Source: Anaerolineales bacterium UBA3940 (lineage in GTDB: Bacteria; Chloroflexota; Anaerolineae; Aggregatilineales; UBA3940). Taken from it: 9,695 nucleotides of DNA. The position numbers were made by a program, and so were the translations under genes. The stretch lies in assembly GCA_002385675.1 (NCBI GenBank), contig DGDY01000193.1, forward strand, positions 1 to 9,695. Reading direction: 5' to 3'. Positions within the stretch are counted from its first letter, which is position 1, and every line of letters starts with the position of its first letter. This document shows, piece after piece, positions 1-6,155 of the stretch. The notes beneath the pieces are model-generated. The model was not told the DNA's origin and searched no databases. It saw nothing but the letters and a program-made list of their open reading frames with translations.

Positions 1-1
1 A

Positions 2-40
2 CAGCCCGGCTGGCATGCCGAGATGGAGTTGCCGGTCTGA
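2..40 (+). CDS. C-terminal tail of an upstream gene (partial)
   Basis: Frame 2 is open from the window edge to a TGA at 38-40 and reads QPGWHAEMELPV before the stop. The stop shares its last base with the ATG of the next gene (TGATG at 38-42), the usual geometry of translationally coupled operon genes, which is why I take this as a real gene end rather than chance. Only twelve residues are visible, so no function can be given. By position it is probably the preceding member of the glycosyltransferase operon. The alternative is that the next gene starts further upstream, since its own frame is also open to the window edge. Confidence 0.4.
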   Translation, partial: QPGWHAEMELPV

Positions 41-1404
41 TGGCACGCTCAGTCGACTCAATCGGGAAAAGCGGCGGCCTGCGAGCGCGGCTTGGCCCGC
101 TGCTGGCCGTCGTGTGGCTACTGTCACTGTTTATGGCGTTTGCGCTTGTGCAGATGCCGGTCACGCAGGCAGTTGCCGCTGCTATAGGGCGCGTGGCCGT
201 GGACGTTACGGCGGTTGCTCTGATGGCCGCGCTTGGTGGGGCGGTTGGCGTGCTGATTATTGGCCATACTGGTACCGTCACCCTGGCGACACGGGCGGCC
301 CTGCAGGCGCTCATGGGGCTCGGCGCTCTTAGCCTCGCAGTGCTTGTGGTGGGGATGGCCGGGCTGTTTCCGCCACGCTGGCTGGCCTGGGTGCTCACCA
401 TCGGGCTGCTCGCGGCGCTGCATCGCCCCCTCTTCGACTGGTGGAAGGGGTTTGTGGCCGGTCTGCACCAGCTAGCCGATCCGCCTGACGATGGGCTCAC
501 ACGCTGGCTACGGTGCAGTGTCCTGCTGCTTCTCGTGCTGACGATCGTGATGGCGCTGCTGCCGCCGACCAAGTGGGATGCCCTCGTCTACCATCTGACT
601 GTGCCGCAGCACTACCTCGATGCCGGGCGGATCCTACCTCTGGCTGATAACCACTTCTCCGGCTTTCCACAGCTCGTCGAGATGCTCTACCTGTGGCTGA
701 TGCTGCTCGCACGTCCGCACACGGCAGCACTGCTGCACGCGGTTTTCGGCTCCCTGGTACTGATGCTCACGCTGTCGCTCGCCCGGCGTGTGGGTAATCT
801 GCGTGTCGGATGGCTCGCGGTAATCGTTCTACTTGTATCAGATACGTTCTGGGCGGAGTTCCACTGGCCGTATGTCGACCTTGCGCTGACAGCGTACACG
901 CTTGCGGCACTTGCTGCCGTGCTGGTCTGGCATGACGAGGGCGAGGCGGGGCGGCGCTGGCTGATCTATGCAGGGCTGTTCACAGGGGCGATGATGGGTG
1001 TGAAGTACACCGCTGCCGGCTACACAGTCGGCGTGGGGGTGCTCGTGCTGTGGCTGGCGCGCCGGGGCGAGTGGCGGGGGGCGCTCCGCGCCGGGGTGAT
1101 GGTGACGCTCGTGGCTGTCGCCGCCTTCCTGCCCTGGATGATCAAGAACACACTGATCGATCACAACCCGCTGGCTCCTTTCCTGTGGGGCACATCCGGC
1201 TTTGATGCGCTCGATCAATGGTACTACCTGCGCCCCGGCACGGGGCTCAGCCTGCTGCAGCTTCTCGCCGTGCCGTTGCAGGCCACGGTGTTCGGGCATG
1301 AGGGAAACGCCTACCAGGCGACGACGGGCGACTGCTCACCGGGCTGCTGCCCTTCGCGGCAATTGGCTGGCGCCAACGCGATAAGACATCCCGCTCGTTC
1401 CTGA
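40..1404 (+). CDS. Polytopic GT-C (GT39-like) glycosyltransferase, N-terminal part, frameshifted
   Basis: This encodes the catalytic membrane part of an integral-membrane glycosyltransferase of the dolichyl-phosphate-mannose/ArnT-like GT-C superfamily. Such enzymes take a sugar from a polyprenyl-phosphate carrier and add it to an acceptor outside the cytoplasmic membrane; donor and acceptor here are unknown. The 454 residues contain many hydrophobic helices (about 20-40, 55-75, 90-125, 160-175, 210-245, 255-270, 280-297, 308-340, 350-367, 403-418). A conserved-looking block at 175-215 (PPTKWDALVYHL, then DNHFSGFPQLVEMLY) has the acidic residue D180 in the first extracytoplasmic loop, where GT-C enzymes carry their catalytic Asp. 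MMGVKYTAAGY at 318-328 is also typical. The ATG at 40 overlaps the previous stop and has a GGAG at 25-28. The last 24 or so residues (three Cys, no helix) look out of frame: the natural continuation is in frame 3, see 1404-2090. Family is fairly sure, substrate is not. Confidence 0.8.
   Translation: MARSVDSIGKSGGLRARLGPLLAVVWLLSLFMAFALVQMPVTQAVAAAIGRVAVDVTAVALMAALGGAVGVLIIGHTGTVTLATRAALQALMGLGALSLAVLVVGMAGLFPPRWLAWVLTIGLLAALHRPLFDWWKGFVAGLHQLADPPDDGLTRWLRCSVLLLLVLTIVMALLPPTKWDALVYHLTVPQHYLDAGRILPLADNHFSGFPQLVEMLYLWLMLLARPHTAALLHAVFGSLVLMLTLSLARRVGNLRVGWLAVIVLLVSDTFWAEFHWPYVDLALTAYTLAALAAVLVWHDEGEAGRRWLIYAGLFTGAMMGVKYTAAGYTVGVGVLVLWLARRGEWRGALRAGVMVTLVAVAAFLPWMIKNTLIDHNPLAPFLWGTSGFDALDQWYYLRPGTGLSLLQLLAVPLQATVFGHEGNAYQATTGDCSPGCCPSRQLAGANAIRHPARS
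1326..1328 (+). other. Likely frameshift site (GGG run, one base short)
   Basis: Frame 1 makes good sense up to NAYQAT (codon 428 at 1321), and frame 3 makes good sense from 1329 on. Reading the GGG as four G gives an uninterrupted passage, TTG joined to RLLTGLLPFAAIGW, running into the transmembrane helix of the next reading frame. No slippery heptamer is visible here, so a homopolymer-length error or a true one-base deletion is more likely than programmed frameshifting. Confidence 0.7.
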
Positions 1405-2090
1405 TGCACCTGCTGATCTTCGCGCTGCCGGGGCTGATCGTGTGGTTCGCTGGGGCGGCGACCTCCTGGTTCCTTATGCAGACGCGCCTGCTCTACCCCA
1501 TCTTCCCGGCGCTGGCGATTGTGGGTGCCGCTGGGCTGGATGCCGTCCGGCAGCGCGCGGAACTCGCCACCCTGGCGCGCCTCGCGGAGATCGTCGTGCT
1601 CCTAGCGCTGGCGCTGGCAGTGGTTGGTTCTGGTTTGCAGGTGGTCCGTGCCGCGCCGCTGCGGATGGTACTCGGGCTGGAGAGCGAGGAGGACTACTTA
1701 CTCGGTGAGCTCGGGGCGCACTACGCGGCGATGCAGGCCGTCAACCAATTACCGGAGGATGCACACGTGCTCTTCCTCTGGGAGCCGCGCACTTACTACT
1801 GCGAGCGGGCCTGCGAGCCCGACTCGATGATTAATAACTGGTGGCACGCACGGGAAACGCTTGGGGAGCCTCGGGCCATTGCCCGGGCCTGGCAGGAGCG
1901 GGGCTATAGCCACGTCCTGATCTACGAGACAGGCGGGCGCTTCCTTATCGAGGATGAGCCGTACGACCCAATGACAGAAGCCGACTGGCAGGCACTTGAG
2001 ACGCTGCGTGGCAGCGCCCTCACGCTGGTGTGGGGCGAACTTGACGCGTACACGCTGTACGCGCTTTCGCCGGAGGGAGCCGGGTCATGA
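1404..2090 (+). CDS. C-terminal part of the same frameshifted GT-C glycosyltransferase
   Basis: These 228 residues are best read as the C-terminal third of the glycosyltransferase begun at 40. Frame 3 is already meaningful from about 1329. Restoring one base would give a single protein of about 683 residues. There are hydrophobic helices at about 2-20 and 60-80. Between them lies SWFLMQTRLLYPIFPALAI (21-39), a pattern near the last membrane helices of GT39-like enzymes (an Arg before a Pro-rich helix). A soluble extracytoplasmic tail follows, with WEPRTYYC (126-133) and a nearby Cys pair (C133, C137) that could form a disulfide. The ATG at 1404 has no Shine-Dalgarno sequence, but it overlaps the upstream TGA as TGATG, so re-initiation to give two polypeptides cannot be excluded. 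The gene ends by overlapping the next start (ATGA, 2087-2090). Confidence 0.75.
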   Translation: MHLLIFALPGLIVWFAGAATSWFLMQTRLLYPIFPALAIVGAAGLDAVRQRAELATLARLAEIVVLLALALAVVGSGLQVVRAAPLRMVLGLESEEDYLLGELGAHYAAMQAVNQLPEDAHVLFLWEPRTYYCERACEPDSMINNWWHARETLGEPRAIARAWQERGYSHVLIYETGGRFLIEDEPYDPMTEADWQALETLRGSALTLVWGELDAYTLYALSPEGAGS

Positions 2091-3730
2091 CGACTGTCGC
2101 TCCTGCCCGTGATACTTCGGCCCGCGCCGCCGCCCGCCGCCGCGATCTGCTGCTGCTCTACGGGCTGGGCCTGCTCGTCCATGCCGCCGTCGCGCTGGTC
2201 ACCCGCAGCCCGTCCTACGTGGACGACCATTACTACTTCAACGCGGGCCGGATGATCGCAACGGGGGAGATGCAATTCCCCGAACTGCTGGAGCCGTACT
2301 TCTGGAACTACGCCGTCGCGCCCGACGCGCTGCCCGCGCCCGGCTTTGCCTACTGGCAGCCCCTTCCCTCACTGCTGGCCGCGCTGGGGATCGCCGTGCT
2401 GCGCTTCCTGCCCGCGTTCCGGGCAGCGCAGGTGGTGTTTGCGCTGCTCGGCGCGCTGCTGCCGCCGCTCGCCTACACGGTTGCGGCGCAGGTCGGCGAG
2501 CGCCGCCACGCCATGCTGGCCGGACTGCTCGCGTGCTTCACGGGGATGTATGCGCGCTACTGGCCTCTGCCGGAGTCTTTCACGCCGTTCGCGCTGAGCA
2601 CAGCGGGCGCGATGCTGCTCTCCGGGCTGGGGCGGGAGCGAGGTAGACGCTGGGCGTGGCTGGCAGCGGGCGTGTGCGCGGGGCTGTCTCACCTTGCCCG
2701 TGCCGATGGCCTGCTCGTCATCGCGGTTGTGGCGTTTGTCGCCGTGCTGCCGCCGCGCTGGTTCCGGGGGGAATACGTGAACGTCCCGGCGCGGCAGCGC
2801 GCGCTCTCCGCCGTGCTGGCGGTTGCCGGTTACCTCGTCGTGATGGCGCCCTGGTTTGCGCGGAACCTGGCGGTGTTTGGCAGCGTGCAGGCTCCGGGCG
2901 GGCTGAACGCGCTGTGGCTGGTGGAATACAACGACCTGTTTAACTACCCCTCGAACCTGACTCCGGGCCGTTACTTCGCGGCGGGCTGGGGGACCATCCT
3001 GGCGGGCAAGGCGCGCGCTCTCTGGCTGAACCTGCTCACGCTGATCGGCGTGCACGGGATGGCCTTCCTCGTGCCGCTCGCGCTGGTCGGATGGGTACGG
3101 CGCTGGCGGCAGCCGTGGGTGCTCCCCATGACGATCTACGGGCTGGCGCTCTTCGCCGCCATGACGTTCGCCTTCAGCCTGCCGGGGATGCGCGGCGGCT
3201 GGCTGCACTCCAGCGCGGCGCTCGTACCCTTTGTCATGGCGATGGCTGCCTGCGGGCTGGAAGACACGGTGCGCTGGGTGGCGTCACGCCGCAGCACGTG
3301 GCACGTAGCGTCGGCCTGGCGCGTGTTCGGCGGGGCTTCGGTCGTGATCGCCCTGCTCGTTACGATCGCCATGACGGCGCAAACGGTGGGCGAGGCAGCT
3401 AACAGCTCTGTGCGGCTCTACGCGGCAATCGGGGAGACGCTTGACGCACTCGACGCACCGGCTGATGCCCGCATCGTGAGCAACGACCCGCCTGCGATGC
3501 ACACCGTGACCGGGCACGGCGGGATCCCGCTCGTCAACGGGGATGAGGCGAACTTGCTGCGCGCCGCCGACGATTACGGGGCGTCGTTCCTCGTGCTCGA
3601 CCGCCACGTGCCGGACGGGCTGAAACCGCTCTATGAGGACGGGCCATCGTCGCCGCGCCTGGTCCTCATCGAAACCTACCAGCACGAATCCTCCCCGGCG
3701 TACCTCTACCAGATCCTGCCTGCCAATTAA
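2087..3730 (+). CDS. Polytopic GT-C (GT39-like) glycosyltransferase
   Basis: This 547-residue integral-membrane protein has the layout of a polyprenyl-phosphate-sugar-dependent glycosyltransferase: one helix (20-39), then an extracytoplasmic loop with the paired acidic residues D46-D47 in SYVDDHYYFNAGRMIATGE, the place and style of the GT-C catalytic motif. Further signatures are YWQPLPSLLAALG (89-101), PLPESFTPFALSTAG (160-174) and LARADGLL (203-210), the last resembling the Arg-Pro-Glu-Gly segment of related enzymes. About ten more hydrophobic helices follow to about 430, then a soluble C-terminal domain of some 115 residues. It starts in the stop of the previous gene (ATGA) and has a strong GGAGGG at 2072-2077, nine bases ahead, so the two are probably co-translated. 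It ends with TAA, and no terminator is evident behind it. The acceptor could be a cell-surface glycan, lipid or protein; the sequence does not say which. Confidence 0.85.
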   Translation: MTTVAPARDTSARAAARRRDLLLLYGLGLLVHAAVALVTRSPSYVDDHYYFNAGRMIATGEMQFPELLEPYFWNYAVAPDALPAPGFAYWQPLPSLLAALGIAVLRFLPAFRAAQVVFALLGALLPPLAYTVAAQVGERRHAMLAGLLACFTGMYARYWPLPESFTPFALSTAGAMLLSGLGRERGRRWAWLAAGVCAGLSHLARADGLLVIAVVAFVAVLPPRWFRGEYVNVPARQRALSAVLAVAGYLVVMAPWFARNLAVFGSVQAPGGLNALWLVEYNDLFNYPSNLTPGRYFAAGWGTILAGKARALWLNLLTLIGVHGMAFLVPLALVGWVRRWRQPWVLPMTIYGLALFAAMTFAFSLPGMRGGWLHSSAALVPFVMAMAACGLEDTVRWVASRRSTWHVASAWRVFGGASVVIALLVTIAMTAQTVGEAANSSVRLYAAIGETLDALDAPADARIVSNDPPAMHTVTGHGGIPLVNGDEANLLRAADDYGASFLVLDRHVPDGLKPLYEDGPSSPRLVLIETYQHESSPAYLYQILPAN

Positions 3731-3845
3731 CCACCCCTGCCGATTCTGCAACCGTTCGGCGCGAGTCTCGTATCTATTAGTGCAACGCGACACGCTATTT
3801 CTAGCTGGGATTGATTGACCCCTGTTTCAGAGGGAGTGCTGGAAG

Positions 3846-5111
3846 ATGAGTGAAGAGATTAAGGAGCGAGAAACCTCGCGCGAGGAGGAGCTGCGGGCTG
3901 CTGCCGAAGCCGAGCACCGCAGAACCGAAGCGCGCCCCGTGCAGCAGCCGCGCCGGCGCGGGTACCGTTCGCTCTTCTGGCCGGTGGTGCTGATCGCCGC
4001 AGGCGTGCTGTGGCTGCTCTCCAACCTGGGCATCATGACGGCGGAAAACTGGTCGGTACTGGTACAGTTGTGGCCCATCCTGCTCATCGCTGCCGGGCTT
4101 GACATGATCGTCGGGCGCTTCTCGGCAGTGCTGGGCAGCCTGATCGGCGTGGCCGCCGTCGGCCTGATAGTCGTGCTGGCGCTCATCGGCCCGTCGCTGG
4201 GCTGGGCGGGTAATGCCACATGGTTCGGGTCACCGATCGTGATTGGCGGCGACCTCGAAATCCAGAACATGAGCATTGACGAGCCGCTTGGCGATACGCA
4301 GTCGGCTGATGTGCGGCTCGACCTCTCGTTTGAGCAGACGAGCATCCGCACGCTGGACGCAGGCTCCGATAGCCTCCTCGAGGCGGACATCGACTACCTG
4401 GGCGATCTGACTTTCGACGTAACCGGCGGACGCAACAAGTCGATCAGACTGCGTCAGGATGTTGTGACGGCTGGCATCTTCCCGCCGCCGGGCCTCAATA
4501 CGCGTGACATGCGGTGGGATATTGCGCTCAACCCGGACGTGCCGACCGATCTTCAGGTGGACGCCGGCTCCGGGCCGGTTGAGATGGACCTGGCGGGTCT
4601 GACCCTTACCGCGCTGGAAATCGATGGCGGTTCAGGCCCGGTGACGCTCAGCCTACCTGCCGGGGGCCCCTATGACACGGAGATTGATGTCGGCTCCGGC
4701 TCGTTTGACGTCGAGTTGGCGCAGGGCGCGAGCACCACAATGGACGTCCGCGGCGGCTCCGGCCCGTTCCGCTTTGCAAGCGGTGCAGACGCCGAGGTGC
4801 GCTTTGAGGGCGATGTTGGCTCCGGCCCGTTCGAGTTTACGCTGGCCGAGGGCACGAACGGCACGTTCGAGCTGGACGGCGGCAGCGGCCCGGTGCGGTT
4901 CCAGTTACCAGCGGATGCCGCTGTGCGCGTCGAGGTGCGCGATGGGGGCTCAGGCAGGGTGTCGCTCCCGAATGCGCTGGTTCAGGTTGAGAGAGGCGAC
5001 GACGATGATGACACCGGCGTATGGGAGACGGAGAACTACAGCCGCGCAACCAACCGGATCGAGATCATCATCCGGGATGTCGGCTCCGGCAATGTGATTG
5101 TCGAGTTCTAA
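3846..5111 (+). CDS. LiaF-like membrane protein with DUF4097-type (toastrack) repeat domain
   Basis: This is a 421-residue membrane-anchored protein. Residues 1-40 are charged and cytoplasmic, perhaps helical. Three hydrophobic segments follow (about 43-60, 72-90, 95-118). The first two are near copies in style (WPVVLIAAGVLWLL and WPILLIAAGLDMIVG), as in the LiaI/LiaF-type transmembrane domain. The rest should lie outside the cell and is beta-rich. Gly-Ser-Gly turns occur at residues 241, 262, 283, 304, 326, 346, 368 and 413, about one every 21 residues, as in DUF4097/toastrack beta-solenoids. A run of five Asp (385-389) interrupts the last interval, and the chain ends on a beta strand (NVIVEF). 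In Firmicutes, LiaF modulates a NarL-family two-component system sensing envelope stress. A similar sensing or scaffold role is plausible here but inferred. The start is set by GAGGGAG at 3830-3836. A hairpin terminator follows the stop. Confidence 0.8.
   Translation: MSEEIKERETSREEELRAAAEAEHRRTEARPVQQPRRRGYRSLFWPVVLIAAGVLWLLSNLGIMTAENWSVLVQLWPILLIAAGLDMIVGRFSAVLGSLIGVAAVGLIVVLALIGPSLGWAGNATWFGSPIVIGGDLEIQNMSIDEPLGDTQSADVRLDLSFEQTSIRTLDAGSDSLLEADIDYLGDLTFDVTGGRNKSIRLRQDVVTAGIFPPPGLNTRDMRWDIALNPDVPTDLQVDAGSGPVEMDLAGLTLTALEIDGGSGPVTLSLPAGGPYDTEIDVGSGSFDVELAQGASTTMDVRGGSGPFRFASGADAEVRFEGDVGSGPFEFTLAEGTNGTFELDGGSGPVRFQLPADAAVRVEVRDGGSGRVSLPNALVQVERGDDDDDTGVWETENYSRATNRIEIIIRDVGSGNVIVEF
4566..5096 (+). 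repeat. Protein-level tandem repeat, ~63-bp period, Gly-Ser-Gly turns
   Basis: Within the LiaF-like gene a GGCTCCGGC-like 9-mer (variants GGTTCAGGC, GGCAGCGGC) starts at 4566, 4629, 4692, 4755, 4821, 4881, 4947 and 5082. The intervals are 63, 63, 63, 66, 60, 66 and 135 bases. The DNA between the turns has diverged, so the period is held at protein level (beta-turn followed by two strands) rather than by recent DNA duplication. Confidence 0.8.
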
Positions 5112-5126
5112 CCTCGCTCTGACTGC

Positions 5127-5153
5127 AAAGGCCCCGCCACGGCGGGGCCTTTT
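5127..5153. terminator. Bidirectional intrinsic terminator
   Basis: A perfect 12-bp inverted repeat (AAAGGCCCCGCC at 5127-5138 and its complement at 5141-5152) has a tiny loop. It ends in a short T run on the plus strand and, because of the A's at the stem base, in a T run on the minus strand as well. It sits 15 bases after the stop of the LiaF-like gene and 16 bases from the stop of the convergent lipoprotein gene, so it can end both transcripts. Confidence 0.85.
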
Positions 5154-5168
5154 AGATTAGCTCGGCGG

Positions 5169-6104
5169 CTAACGTGCCGTGTACTCAATCCTCACCCCGT
5201 TGACGTCGATCACATACTCGCCGGGGCCGGGGATCGACGTGATGGTGTGCGTCACGTCGAACGCCTTGACGACCTGCGCGCACAGCGCCTGCTGCACGCG
5301 CGTGGACTCGACGGTGACGAGCACCGTATTCGCGTCCTGCGGTGAGGGCCGGTCATAGATCGCGCCAAGCTCGGTGCAGGCGTCACTCAGGAAGCCGCGA
5401 ATGGCGATCTCCGGGCTGGTGCTGCCCGCGCCGCCCACCACCTCGACGCTGCGCACGGTCGCCAGCCCGGTGGTTGCGTCGCCGCTGTCGGCGGGCGATG
5501 GCTGCCCCTCGCCCGGCGGGCCGCCCAGCCGGAAGCTGGCGGTCAGATCGCCCGCGCGGACGGCGTACTCGCCCGGCTCAAGCCCCTCCACGTCGAGCGG
5601 CACCGTCCGCGTGAAGGGCTCCAGTGCCATCGTACACATCGCGCCTGCGGGCCGGTGGGTGATCAACGTGATGGTGAACGTCGTGCCGTCGAACTGCACG
5701 CGGTGCTCAACCACTTCTGTGCAGCCGTCGGGCACGAAGCCGCTGACGAGCGCGTACACCTGCACCGGGTCGGATTCGATGATGCTGATCTGAAGGTCCT
5801 GGACCATCGCGTTCGTCCCGGTGGCGAGGCGGGTGCTCTCGGCGGGGGGCTGGAGCGTGCGTGCCAGCGGCGTGCGCGGCGGGCGGGTCGGCTCTGCAAC
5901 ATCCGCCTCCGGGGTAGGGGCAGGCTCGGTCGCGTCCGGCTCCGTGGGGCTTGGCTCCGTCGTCGGATCTGGCTCTGTCGTCGGCGTGCGGGTCGGCGGC
6001 GGGGTAGGCTCTGGCTCGTCTTCGACCAGCCCGCCCTCGACACAGGCGGCCAGCAGCGAGGCGAGCAGAATGGAGGAAACTACCAATAGGCATGCTTTAG
6101 GCAT
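5169..6104 (-). CDS. Lipoprotein with Thr/Pro/Glu linker and duplicated Cys-pair domain
   Basis: This 311-residue protein is predicted to be exported and lipid-anchored. Lys3 precedes a hydrophobic stretch (5-20) that ends in the lipobox LAAC, with acylated C21. Residues 28-78 are a disordered Thr/Pro/Glu/Asp spacer that would hold the folded part away from the membrane. The folded part is an internal duplication. Copy 1 (about 100-193) has GFVPDGCTE and later AMC, with C128 and C157. Copy 2 (about 216-309) has GFLSDACTE and ALC, with C243 and C275. Both copies close with a Pro-Gly-Glu-Tyr turn and a final beta strand. The matched Cys spacing (29 and 32 residues) suggests one disulfide per domain. 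I do not recognise a named family, and binding or inhibitor roles are only guesses. The start is fixed by GAGAGAGGG (complement of 6111-6119), seven bases ahead of the ATG. The gene is convergent with the LiaF-like gene and divergent from the next glycosyltransferase. Confidence 0.85.
   Translation of the reverse strand: MPKACLLVVSSILLASLLAACVEGGLVEDEPEPTPPPTRTPTTEPDPTTEPSPTEPDATEPAPTPEADVAEPTRPPRTPLARTLQPPAESTRLATGTNAMVQDLQISIIESDPVQVYALVSGFVPDGCTEVVEHRVQFDGTTFTITLITHRPAGAMCTMALEPFTRTVPLDVEGLEPGEYAVRAGDLTASFRLGGPPGEGQPSPADSGDATTGLATVRSVEVVGGAGSTSPEIAIRGFLSDACTELGAIYDRPSPQDANTVLVTVESTRVQQALCAQVVKAFDVTHTITSIPGPGEYVIDVNGVRIEYTAR
5870..6021 (-). repeat. Low-complexity Thr/Pro/Glu/Asp linker coding region
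   Basis: This stretch of the lipoprotein gene encodes residues 28-78, built almost only from Thr, Pro, Glu, Asp and Ala in short units such as PTTEP and SPTEP. At DNA level there are imperfect direct copies of GGCTCTGTCGTCGG (plus-strand reading, about 5950-5985). Such linkers vary in length between strains by replication slippage and are candidate O-glycosylation sites; the latter is inference. Confidence 0.6.
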
Positions 6105-6155
6105 TCCTGTACCCTCTCTCTGTGGATCGCCAATTGATCAGGTATGTGATTGTTC

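Noticed and set aside
1320..1330. Programmed ribosomal frameshift in the first glycosyltransferase
   Set aside because: There is no slippery heptamer and no obvious downstream stimulatory structure. A one-base homopolymer error or mutation explains the break more simply.
2369..3208. Long minus-strand open frame of 279 codons inside the second glycosyltransferase
   Set aside because: The translation is Arg/Gln/His/Pro-rich without hydrophobic or motif structure, as expected of the reverse strand of a GC-rich membrane-protein gene. The plus strand has a clear family match and ribosome site.
3731..3845. Promoter before the LiaF-like gene
   Set aside because: The 115-base gap has some AT-richer stretches (TCTATTAG, GCTATTTC), but no -35/-10 pair with proper spacing stood out. 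Only the ribosome binding site is clear.
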